Assembly (NCBI GenBank): GCA_007644065.1 | Contig: VJWN01000007.1 | Coordinates: forward strand, 1,426,001-1,490,000 | Reading direction: 5' to 3' | Length of the DNA: 64,000 nucleotides | Source: Margaritispora aquatica | Taxonomy: Eukaryota > Ascomycota > Leotiomycetes > Helotiales > Discinellaceae | Part shown: positions 54,941 to 64,000 of the stretch, piece after piece | How the letters are laid out: every line of letters begins with the position of its first letter | How positions within the stretch are numbered: the first letter of the stretch is position 1 | The notes under the pieces: generated by a model | What the model was told of the DNA's origin: nothing | The model's input: only the letters and a program-made list of their open reading frames with translations | Database searches by the model: none | Translations under genes and position numbers: made by a program

Positions 54941-56628
54941 TCAGTATCTAGATGACGCAGACAAACCAGTGTGGTACCTAGATACGGGAATATCCATCAT
55001 TTTCTCCCATCCAAAATACTCCTGATCCCAATGCTCCCTTGGCTCCATCGGAATATGTCGCCTTGTCCACTTATTCTAAATATCAGATTAGCCCAATCAT
55101 TCACAATAGAGTGGAAGAGGGGCATCTTACAATACGCCAATGCAGAGCATCCTTTACTAATTTCACGGCGCGAGCTTCACCATAGATGCCAATTTCCATC
55201 CAATTTTGCTTGACGTACTCCTTCTTGGCGATTTTGATGTGCACATTATGCTTCACCTCCAGGCTTTGCAAGAAATCTCCTTTCTTGAACTTCTTAAACT
55301 CATACCTCTCCACGTTCATAGCGTCGAACACCTTATTAGGAGCAGCTACAGGACAGAATGAGATGAATTCGAAAGTGGGCGCCTTATCCCCAGCCCAATT
55401 CTTCAGGAACTCAGATCCTTTAGCCTCGCCCCAGGGCCTGTAATCTTCGAGACTCTCCAGCCAGCGGTCATGATCCCTCTTACAGTCTCTCTGGCTCTTT
55501 GACATGCCATCATAAACAGCTGGCCGATAGGTGATACTCTCATCCATATAGCCGCGGCACAGATTCACCAAACTCGAAGGGACAACGAAGTAGACGTTCT
55601 TGAGATCAGGGACGTCGCCAGCGATGTCATTGAGCGCTTCTTCGGGGTCAACGCCGTAAAGTGCTTGAAGTGGCTCGATACCAAATCTAATAGCGACGCG
55701 GAAGCGGGTACACAATTCTGTGTTTGGTCCTGTACCTTGAAAGTCCTAGTTTTAGTCGTGACATTGTGTTACGTGATCACTTATTGCGATGGCGATGTTT
55801 CGAAGGGGAACCTGGCGTAAACTCTGGTCCTCGAAGAAGCGTACGATTGTCTGTGAGAATTGTCAGTAGCTGGAATTATGCCGGGAGTCATAAGCGAGCT
55901 CATGAGAGGACAGAATACTTACATTCATGCAGGTAGCAAACTCGCCAAAGTAGATGATATCCGAGATATCGTTGTAGTACGACTTCTGTGGACCACATGA
56001 AGGTACAGAAGTATTGACGATCATATTCTCCACATTGCTGGTAAAATCAACGATGCTATAGAAGCGCAAAGCCTGCTGACGAGACTCATAATTGCAGTGG
56101 ATAATGGCGGGCGGGAGACGTGACTTTGCTGCAAGACGGTAGTGGTAATGCGAATCTCTCCTTTCGGGATTCAAATCATTCCATTCGACTTCGAGGAAGC
56201 GAGTCTGGCAGGCGGCAAAACCCCAGATCTTGATTCTCACCCCGGCGGGAAGCTTTTGAAATTGATGGAATTTGGTAGAGGTGTGATGCTATTTTCAGTT
56301 AGTTTTCGTTCGTTACTGAGCGCTGATGATTGTGAAGCGCAAGCAGTGAATCGAATACTAAGTGCTTTTGCCTTTCCTTGATAATGTCTCTGCTACTCAA
56401 CTTGCCGAAGCTCGCTGTAAGATCTTCGATAGATGAATCGTAGTTTGGAACAATACACTCATCGTTGCAGTTGACGTTGATGACTCTACCTTGCTGGAGA
56501 TTAATATGGGTAAGTCGATCTTCTTGAACTCTGTAGGGGAAACCGTCTGTGACACAGTTTAATGCTTCGGCGGGGTAAGGAGCCTGGGGTGGAGCGACTG
56601 CTGTCGTATTCATAGGTAGCGAAGACAT
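54941..56628 (-). CDS. 2EXR domain-containing fungal protein
   Basis: Member of the 2EXR family, expanded in leotiomycetes and other filamentous ascomycetes; molecular role unknown. Five exons, 56628..56359, 56288..55923, 55869..55812, 55735..55131 and 55075..54941, give 477 aa with matching phases. The family signature starts in exon 2: KFHQFQKLPAGVRIKIWGFA, followed by RFLEVEWND and SRLPPAIIHCNYESRQQALRFY. The C-terminal part has LKNVYFVVPSSLVNLCRGYMD and Lys/Arg-rich helices. Intron 4 (55811-55736) has a weak GTTCCC donor, and intron 3 requires acceptor TTCCAG rather than the nearer CACAG to keep the frame; these two junctions are the least certain. The last exon (NKWTRRHIPMEPREHWDQEYF) was added because the frame joins cleanly at GTAAGA/TTTAG. 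Confidence 0.82.
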
Positions 56629-58201
56629 GTTGTGTGATTGGCTTGATGCAAATAAGTCTTGCCGTATGTTTTGAATTGATATGCGAAAGATGATGAAGAG
56701 CTTAGGCAGTAAAACAAAATTGAAGATCGTGGGAGGATTTCATATCATAGCTGCAAAGAACGTTAGCATTGTGAGGAACGCTTGAAGTGACGGCGGCTCG
56801 CTATATAATACTAGTGCGAAAGCCAAGAATGAATAGGCGCCATTTAGTATTGTGAATCATCTCTGGCTATATATTGTGACTGTGATAGAGACCTAGTATT
56901 GTTGTTAAAGTGCTCTAGACGTAGATTCTTGTAGTTTTCTCGAATATTCGACAAGCGAATCATAGGCCTAAGGTTGTATAGTGAATCATTCTCGACTAAG
57001 TCTTTTAATTCTAGCTGAACTAACTATTTATTGTACCATCAAAATATCTCTGCAGGTACCGCAATTCAGTTTCTGTGCAATATTAAACTACAATAAATGT
57101 CTTAGTGAGGCTAGCTAGGTTAAGAAACGATCGTTTTCAGTTTCGGTTGTATATTTCGAATTTCGCACTAGCTCCTTCTAGCCCAAGCATCCTTCTCTAC
57201 TACTTAGAATACGAAATAGTTCTACGAACTGTCGTGATACAATAAATCATAAACTTACAGTCGGTAGAGAAATCACAGAGACTTATACTGATAACGAGAA
57301 AGTATGGATGAGAGTGATAAGTCATGCTTACATTTTTCTCGTTAGGAATTTCGAACATCCTACTTCCGGTTTTCTCAAAGTTCGAATAACATTGATATCT
57401 CTTCTCCGGTGAATCTCCATCCATGATATAAGCAGGTAGTGACGGCGGCGATATTTTTTACAAAGTCCTCTATCATATGTATGGAGAAAATGAAGAACAA
57501 GGAGTAGACGCTTTACTTCGTCGCTTCGTGTTCTAGAGTGACCTAGTCTATCTCGCTTTCGCCCTTAATCAATAATGACATTCAGTCTGATTTCAGTTTA
57601 AATTCAGTGTTTCATGTCCTTGCCTTGACCTTACATAATCTATACATGGTTCGAAAAATCAGGCAGGCCAAGGAAGGACAAACCAAGTGCCTAGCGTCAG
57701 TGATGCTTAAAGGGATGACTGTGTTGGTCAAACATGTCTCTTTGCATCAAGATTTTAGAACCGTTTCACCTCAGATAGACCTAGAGAACCTTCATCGGTC
57801 TCGGTCTAATATACAATACATTCTCCTACTGGAAAGCCTGCTATTAAGCGAGCAATGTGAGCTTTGACAGGATCATGTGACTGCGCTCGTGATCCCAGAA
57901 CTTAGGTGAATCTGAAGAACCGGAGGGCATGCCTAATAGCAGAGAAATAAGAAGTAGTCTCTGGCATTACTTTACTTTCTGGATGTGAATGGCAGTGTTG
58001 ATGAGGTTCAGATGCGCACGACGCTGATCTTGTGGGAGTGTTGCGATGTGATCATGAGGTACCTAGGTAAACTTTGATTTGAAGGCATAACGACATATAG
58101 AGTAATGTTATTCTGATTTACTCTGCTATAGAACTCATAGGAGCGCGCTGACGGGAAATCCTAGATATAGCACTGAATTCCTACTCAAGCTGCGTAGCAA
58201 C
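56629..58201. other. 1.6 kb AT-rich intergenic region
   Basis: Upstream of the 2EXR gene. A 42-codon open exon-like stretch beginning ATGGATGGAG (57424, minus) ends at a GTAAGC donor, but I found no partner exon. Nothing else supported. Confidence 0.35.
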
Positions 58202-58558
58202 TTATCCACTACCCGATCCTCCAGCCTCACAATCCCTAGCACAAGCAGCCTTCTCATCCTCCGTCAACGAAGCTTCCATCAATATATTATCCGTGATCTC
58301 CCAGATCTTCCTGATTGCCGCTTTTCTATCGACATTCTTCATCATGCCGTAGACGATATTCCTGCGGATTTGAAGCGCAGTCTTGCCGTCACCTCCGTTG
58401 AATGATTTGGTCTTGCAGACTCGACATGCAGTCTGTTGCGAAATGAGACAAAGCCCTGGAGGATGGGAAGAAAATCTTACCTGGGTGGATGATGAGTCCT
58501 TGCTTGTTGTGGAGTCAGAAATTGCTGCGCAACTGCTTCTCGAAGTTGATGGAGACAT
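58202..58558 (-). CDS. Small unknown protein (102 aa)
   Basis: Not a family I recognise. Exons 58558..58481 and 58432..58202, split by a 48-nt intron (GTAAGA...CAACAG), encode 102 aa. The first 26 residues are Ser/Thr-rich (MSPSTSRSSCAAISDSTTSK). The second exon carries a CRVC motif, a Lys/Arg-rich helix (KNVDRKAAIRKIWEITDNIL), an acidic segment (ASLTEDEKAACARDCEAG) and a GGSGSG end. There is no signal peptide, so it is not an obvious secreted effector. The intron is a multiple of three and open, so an unspliced message would also be translatable and would add 16 residues. Real coding is inferred from the good splice sites and balanced composition. Confidence 0.55.
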   Translation of the reverse strand: MSPSTSRSSCAAISDSTTSKDSSSTQVRFSSHPPGLCLISQQTACRVCKTKSFNGGDGKTALQIRRNIVYGMMKNVDRKAAIRKIWEITDNILMEASLTEDEKAACARDCEAGGSGSG

Positions 58559-59457
58559 TTTGCCGAGAAAGTGGGATTGAATTTGAGTTGATGTTGTTTC
58601 TTGCTCAAGTGTTGGAAGATGTAAGTCAAGAGATTTGGTCTCAGCAGAGACGACTTCCTTGAACAGGAGCGATATAAATGATGATGTTGGGCAAGGCGAT
58701 GGCAAGATACCGAATGTTCTTTTAGACCAATGTCAGGATAGACAAGACGACAATGACAAAGAGTGGATCAATTCTCGAAATTTTCGAACAATTCAGCAAC
58801 GTTTCAGGCACCAGTGCAATATCAGGTTAAAACGTCGTAGATGCTTCTAGGGGTTTTAGGGATTTCACAATAGTACTTGTACTTATGGAACTCTATAAAG
58901 AGATATGTGCTTGATGTCGCGCTCACCCAGATATAGAGATTGCAGCGGAAAGCCACAGCCTGCATCTTCCCGATTCTTAAAGCTCCTATGATACCACAGT
59001 TTTGTTTGATAGACACCCTGGAAGCAGCCTGTTTGTCAATATTACAGGCAGTAAGACCCCGTGGTTGCAGGTAAACAGTTGTCGTCTCCATAATTAGGCT
59101 GGCGACCTACTTTGTAGATACAAACATCCAAATCTGTCCTTGGAGGGGATCTTAACAAACAGTGACATTGATACTGATAACAGCAAAATGACTAGTGATC
59201 TTCATGGCATAACCTAAGTGTAGCAACAGCCCAGCCTGATATTGTCAGGTGACTCCTCGCTTAAAGCATGGTAGGAGTACGAATAGGTAGGTCGACGTTG
59301 CAAAGACTAGCGATCAAGTTCCCTCTCTATATTCTGTCTAGTTGTCAGACGAATACATCGATAGCTGCCAATTGAATGCGAGAAAAGCATTTTTTCGGAG
59401 CTTACGGTCTTTTTTCATTTCTTGCTCTATGCTGAGATCAACTTGCTGTGGATAAAC
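58559..59457. other. Intergenic, no gene recognised
   Basis: About 900 bp between the small unknown gene and the CorA-like gene, both on the minus strand. No supported feature. Confidence 0.35.
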
Positions 59458-61974
59458 TTAATCTCGGTGGCCGGCATCCTGATCTCCAAGCTGTCCATTC
59501 GTGTTCTGAAACACTGTTGGAAGCTTGCTTCTATGTCGCGTTGCTGGCAAATTATCAATAAAATCAGCAGTACCTGAAGAAATGGCATCCATCTCCATCT
59601 CCTCTGTCTCTTTGCCGTTCAAGTCTCGCTTTTTGGGCATGGTTACTACGCTTCCACGAATTTCCTCTTTTGCACCATGTTTATGCGTCCTGAGAAGATC
59701 CAAAAATCTTCTTGTCTTCTCTGGATATAGAAGCAACACCACCACAACATAAGTAGCACCAGCCACGGCGATTGTGATACCAACTAATCCCTTTGTGCCA
59801 GTTCCAAACATATCGTTAATGGCCCACATGGACTTCATATTTGTGTCAGTTCTTTGCCGTCAAATAACCATTGTAAAAGATAGGAAAATTATAGGAAATG
59901 AACATACAGTACAAAAGGCTAGAGGCAGATAGAAGACGGTAACGTAGGTTAAAAGTCTCACATTCTCCCCGAGAAGGCGAGCATGACGAGCTTCTTGCAC
60001 AGCTGCGAGTGCGAAGATCTACAGAAAAACAATTGTTAACTCTAAGTGCTCTAAGTAAAGAGAAGAGACAGAGACCCACCCCATCGCGAAGTGGGATCGC
60101 ACGATGCCTTAAAGCTATAAAGCGATTCTCCAACCCGGATAGCTGCATCTTAAGGTCTTCCACATCTTTGAAAACTCTAGCGAGCAATTCTAGGTCTTTC
60201 TTTTCTGTGTTATTCCTCCATGGTTTGTGTATAGAATAAGTATTCAGTTGCTCATCTGCCGACTGCTTCTCCGGTAAGACTGTATCCTCCGCAACGCCAA
60301 GTTTACAAGACATCCTAAACGAATCCCACTGCAGTACTGCATCAGCAACCATAGGCACACAATAATCAATCTGATTGATGATCCAGAATAAGTTTTGAGA
60401 CTGGGATGACGTTGCAACTTCTACAAGGAGCTCGTCATGGGTTGGCGACCTCAGCTCCTTCATCATGGCTTCGAGCGTTCGGACGAGGACAAGCCAAGCT
60501 CTCTTAGCATCTAATAGGAGTTCTCGAGCAGCCCAAGCGAGGATGACTTGAGAGTTAGTGCTGGGGTAGTAGCCTGTGTAGTTGTGTTCGCTTGAGTGCC
60601 GTCGAGAGCTTCTTGGCTTGAGAGAGAAAATGGTTCAATGGTTTAGATGATCTTTGCATTTTGTCATTGATGTATTTTTGGAGAAGAGCTTGATCTTTAT
60701 ATCGAGTGTTAATGTAAACACGACTGGTTCGGAAGAGATTACTTACTAATCCAGATACAGTACCGATTGCTCGATCAAAAGATCTGGGTATTGGTCGTTG
60801 CACCCACGCACTGTGTTTTGGTATGAAAGATATATCTACAGTTTGGATCTCCGCCCAGCAGATGTGGAAGAAGTTTGAATAGCCGTACACGTTCGCCTCC
60901 ATGCTGCACTGAGTGTGGAATGTAAAGATGTCAGCACTTTTCAGACGATCAGTGGAGGAGTCCTTCTCCCAGGGATATCGGAAAGGAGTCCAAGGACATG
61001 TCTCAAAATCATCGGCTAGTACATACATAGTTCTATAAGAAAAATTAGAAATTTGTGCACTGAACGTAAGACTTCAGAAATAGACAAGCTTACATCAATC
61101 TACTCCATTTGATGTCAGGAACGCCGCAATCATCAGGGATGCCGTTGTGGTTACAATGAACAACAGTCGGCTCAATTGATAACGCCCACTCCTCTACATC
61201 AAGTGGTGTCTCTGGCGCAAACAACTCATAGCAATGTGGCCACGTCTTATTATCAATCTCATGCACCAAGAACAAACCTCCGACCTTCTGTAGCCTCTCA
61301 TACGATCTCTGTAGATCCCGTACATGCTTCTGATAATCCACGTCAGCGCCCAACTGTCGCAACGTATGCTGCTGGAAATTAAAATCTAGTCGAAAATCAG
61401 GAGGCAGCTTCCAAATACCCCCGAAACCTCTGTCGAGCAGACTCTGTGTATATTTGTCAAGCGGAGGCTGCCATCGTCCCGTGAGGATCAAAGGCGCAAG
61501 ATAATTTGAGACTGTTGCGCTGTATGGAATTCGTAATTCACTTTGAGCGAAGCGGGAGTGTAGAGTAGAAGGTAACTCCCAGATGCCAATGAAATTGTGC
61601 CTTCCTCGACCATCGCGGGCAGCTAACGTTTGTCGGAACTTGTGACAATACTCGACATTCTCGTCTTCTTTCCCTGTTGTGTGTATGAGACATGTGTAAT
61701 ATAGCGATGGTGGAAATCTGCCATGAGCGAACATACTTACACACGGGAATATCTAGAGACAATAATTAGAAACGAATAGTTGATAAATGCGATATGTAGC
61801 TTACAGTATTCCCAATCATTGTTAGACACACATGGTGGAAGCTTAGAAAAGAGTCTTCTTTCCTGGTCGTAGGGGAAGTGTTCGTCGTTCTTATAATCCC
61901 TGAAGAGGTTTGGTAAGGCATGCTCCACCTCCGCAAGGTCCACTAAGTAGTAATGTTCGACATCTTCTCTTAGT
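59458..61974 (-). CDS. CorA-like two-transmembrane protein (5' exon not found)
   Basis: Member of the fungal CorA-like (Mg2+ transporter-like) group. Exons in transcript order: 61974..61805, 61752..61741, 61673..61094, 61032..60747, 60616..60080, 60018..59908, 59832..59458; about 690 residues. The C-terminus has the CorA layout: a long helix (ALAAVQEARHARLLGENVRLLTYVT), TM1 VFYLPLAFCTSMWAIND and TM2 GLVGITIAVAGATYVVVVLLLY, then a basic/acidic tail. The canonical GMN after TM1 is absent (AIND instead), so ion transport is doubtful. The large N-domain has DLAEVEHALPNLFRDYKNDEHFPYDQERRLF and GRHNFIGIWELPS. Exon 2 is only 12 nt, flanked by CTCTAG and GTAAGT. The first visible exon has no ATG and an in-frame stop just upstream of its acceptor; the true first exon must lie upstream or has been lost. 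Confidence 0.75.
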
Positions 61975-62955
61975 CTATATCAACAGATATTAGACACAGT
62001 GCAAATTCCCTTTGATTGAGAGAAAAAAAGTTAAATTTTGATTAAGGCTTGGAGGCAAGGCAATCATCAACTGACAGCTGCAAAGATAGACACCCCGTTT
62101 GTTAGCTGTGACTGGCTGGCGCTAGCAGGCACTCGCTTTCCCAAAAGGCTTCAACAAAACATCTGGAAAAGGCCAGCAGCTGGAACGCCATCCACGAAAG
62201 GCGCCACCAAAGCATGCATGCAAGTGCAGGGGACATTCCTCCTATGACAACCAAGGAATAGCTGGACTTGGTGTATAGCAATACGGAGGTACAGCAAGAC
62301 AGAGGACAGAACCAATAGCACGAGCAGGAGCATCCGCTTCAACTTCAACCAACAAGACAGAACACAAGTGTAAAAAGCTTCAATTACAACCTCCCCATCT
62401 AAATAACCACTCTGCCCTACCCACCCACGCACTATTAGCCACTCCACTCTACTCCAAAAACGCCCAACTCAACGTCGAGACCCAGAATCCATCTAGTCCA
62501 GTAGCAATCTAAGAACCAGATCTACACAGAAAACCACGCACAAAGCCACACACAAAGCCAGCCACCTCTCAAGCCCAACATGATATGCAACCAGCCAACC
62601 AACCAAGCAAGCTAGTCTTGCAACACAAACACATACAATAGTAGGTAGTTAGTTACTGCAAGCGAAGTAGAGCAGAGCCGAGCAGCAAGATTAAGGTAAG
62701 GTACGGTAGGAGAAAAAAAGAACTTGGCGTGGGTATACATGACTCATCTCAGCTCGTCACAACTCTAGTCTACTTCGTGAGCAATCGCTCTGGTCTGTTT
62801 GTTCTTCCACTGCTTCAGGCTCTCCCAACCCTCCCCGCCCCCTCTCACCATCGCCCGTGAACTCGCATTTCAATACCACACCCACCCACGCATATTGTCT
62901 CCCCTAAACACTCGCAAATACCATTTACAAGCACTACCCAAGCACTTCGACACAT
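61975..62955. other. Intergenic, C/A-rich
   Basis: About 980 bp between the CorA-like gene and kinesin. Should contain the missing first exon of the former if intact. Contains short AAGCCACACACAAAGCCA and CCAACCAACCAAGCAAGC repeats (about 62540-62610). No candidate start exon with good splice sites was found. Confidence 0.35.
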
Positions 62956-64000
62956 CTACTTCTGTCCAGAGAAGAACCAACTCGTCCTCTTACCACCAGC
63001 TGGGTTTTCATTCTGCAGCCCGCTGATAGTAGGGATGGCTGGTCCATCACCGCCTCCACCACCTCTAAGAGGCTTCGCAATCCTTGACCCTGCTCCGCCG
63101 AATGAGAAACCACCTTGTGTGGGTGAGCCGAGACCTCGGGTCGAACCAGCCTTGGCGGCTTCGAGCCGTTCCTTGACAGCTGTGAGTTGAGCTTCGAATC
63201 TGGTGGTTGTTAGTAATGATTCGTGTGGATATGGGCAAGCGAGAACGGAATAGGGGACATACCTGTGATTAGCCGCAGTCAATTTTTCTTGGCTGTCCTG
63301 CAACAAGGTTTCTAGACTCTGAATCCGCTCATTTCTTGCAATCAACTTTCTCTCCGCGATAGCAACCTCTTTCTTGAGACTACCGTTTTGCTCGACGAGC
63401 TGTCTTTGGACATGAGTCAATTGCTCAAGATTCCTCTCCAAGAAAGCCATCTTCTTTTGCTGTGCTCGGTTGTTGCTTGAGCGCAGGACGTTGTTGTACT
63501 GCTCCCTGGTCTCGTCAAGCGAGATTTCCAGTTCCACAACACGCTCACACCTGTTCTGCAGGTCACGCATAAGACTCTTCTTCATCACATCGAATTCGGT
63601 GATTTGTTGCTGAATGGACTTGCCGTTCGCCATAGCCCCACCTGCACCATTCGCTAAGCCACCAGCCTTCAATTTGCGCTGGAGATCGTCGTTGACTGCC
63701 TTGAATCTTTCAATCTCAGAACGACCCAGGGCCAATTCCTTCTTGAGATCTTCAACCAGTGTCGTTGATGCATCTTGTCTATTAGCATATGCTTGCTCAA
63801 GTCTTTGCTTGACTTCTTGGACATCTGCGCCAGACAGATTCCTCTCCAGGAGATCTTCATATTCACGCTCGACAGCTTCCAACCGATCTTCAAGTTGCTC
63901 TCTCATTTTGGCAGCAGTATCGTCGAAAGGAGCATCGTATGTTGAGAGCTCAGCTTGGCGAATGATGCCTTGCGTCTCGACAAGTGCAACACGGATCGCA
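62956..64000 (-). CDS. kin-1: Conventional kinesin heavy chain, C-terminal part (runs off the right edge)
   Basis: Tail of fungal kinesin-1, the plus-end microtubule motor for vesicle and hyphal-tip transport. Visible exons are >64000..63263 and 63199..62956, with a 63-nt intron (TACTAAC-like branch). The frame is open to the window edge. The coiled-coil stalk (VALVETQGIIRQAELS ... RDLQNRCERVVELEISLDETREQYN) leads to the highly conserved fungal tail MAFLERNLEQLTHVQRQLVEQN, KLIARNERIQSLE and FEAQLTAVKERLEAAKAG, then the autoinhibitory IAK segment (SRIAKPLRGG) and a KRTSWFF end typical of fungal conventional kinesins. The motor domain lies outside the window. Light chains are not expected in fungi. 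Confidence 0.95.
   Translation of the reverse strand, partial: AIRVALVETQGIIRQAELSTYDAPFDDTAAKMREQLEDRLEAVEREYEDLLERNLSGADVQEVKQRLEQAYANRQDASTTLVEDLKKELALGRSEIERFKAVNDDLQRKLKAGGLANGAGGAMANGKSIQQQITEFDVMKKSLMRDLQNRCERVVELEISLDETREQYNNVLRSSNNRAQQKKMAFLERNLEQLTHVQRQLVEQNGSLKKEVAIAERKLIARNERIQSLETLLQDSQEKLTAANHRYVPYSVLACPYPHESLLTTTRFEAQLTAVKERLEAAKAGSTRGLGSPTQGGFSFGGAGSRIAKPLRGGGGGDGPAIPTISGLQNENPAGGKRTSWFFSGQK

Noticed and set aside
57200..57424. Possible first exon starting ATGGATGGAG with a GTAAGC donor
   Set aside because: No downstream exon continues the frame in the next few hundred bases.
60555..60746. Unspliced reading through the CorA-like intron at 60746-60617
   Set aside because: The open frame ends at a stop and loses the conserved downstream part. 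Splicing GTAAGT to CTCTCAAG restores a continuous protein.

Overview
The window reads as nuclear DNA of a filamentous ascomycete (Pezizomycotina, probably a leotiomycete-like fungus). Genes are single units on both strands. Introns are mostly 44-60 nt with GT...AG ends, TACTAAC/CTGAC-like branch points and little exon-intron composition contrast. Conserved fungal housekeeping genes are mixed with families typical of filamentous ascomycetes (Zn2Cys6 regulator, 2EXR protein, CorA-like protein, GH92 mannosidase). There are no operons, no CRISPR, and I recognised no tRNA or rRNA.

Layout. 1-5423 (-) is the 5' part of CSF1, a bridge-like lipid transfer protein, divergent from a DUF300/Ost-alpha membrane protein (6020-8323, +). 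9835-11750 (-) is a class I methyltransferase with many small exons. A gene-poor 4.3 kb stretch follows, with a possible short LTR remnant. 16016-18071 (-) is NOG1, divergent from URA5 (18375-19076, +), which converges on a GNAT acetyltransferase (19236-20221, -). DDI1 (23161-24612, +) has its start codon split by an intron. RRP8 (26744-28300, -) is followed by an unrecognised plus-strand gene (29163-30818). Then come a SNF2/RING helicase (31968-35573, -), the type II PI 4-kinase LSB6 (36346-38628, -), a disordered protein (39219-40934, -), a membrane-anchored GH92 mannosidase (43920-46737, +) and an RBM26/Rmn1-like CCCH-RRM protein (47290-49734, +).

From about 50 kb the window turns accessory: a decayed AKR7-type aldo-keto reductase pseudogene with a small RS-rich open tail, a Zn2Cys6 transcription factor (51925-54400, +), a 2EXR protein (54941-56628, -), a 102-residue unknown protein (58202-58558, -) and a CorA-like two-TM protein whose first exon I cannot find (59458-61974, -). 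The window closes with the 3' end of conventional kinesin (62956->64000, -).

The genes do not form an obvious shared pathway. NOG1 and RRP8 both serve ribosome biogenesis, and CSF1 and LSB6 both act on membrane lipids, but they are not adjacent. The most unusual material is in gene architecture: microexons of 12, 18, 24 and 29 nt, two GC-AG introns, a split start codon, a NAGNAG acceptor and frame-neutral introns. The other notable item is the broken AKR7 copy, which still shows identifiable disabling events. I found no convincing new multi-gene system. All exon boundaries were built by eye from reading frame and splice signals.
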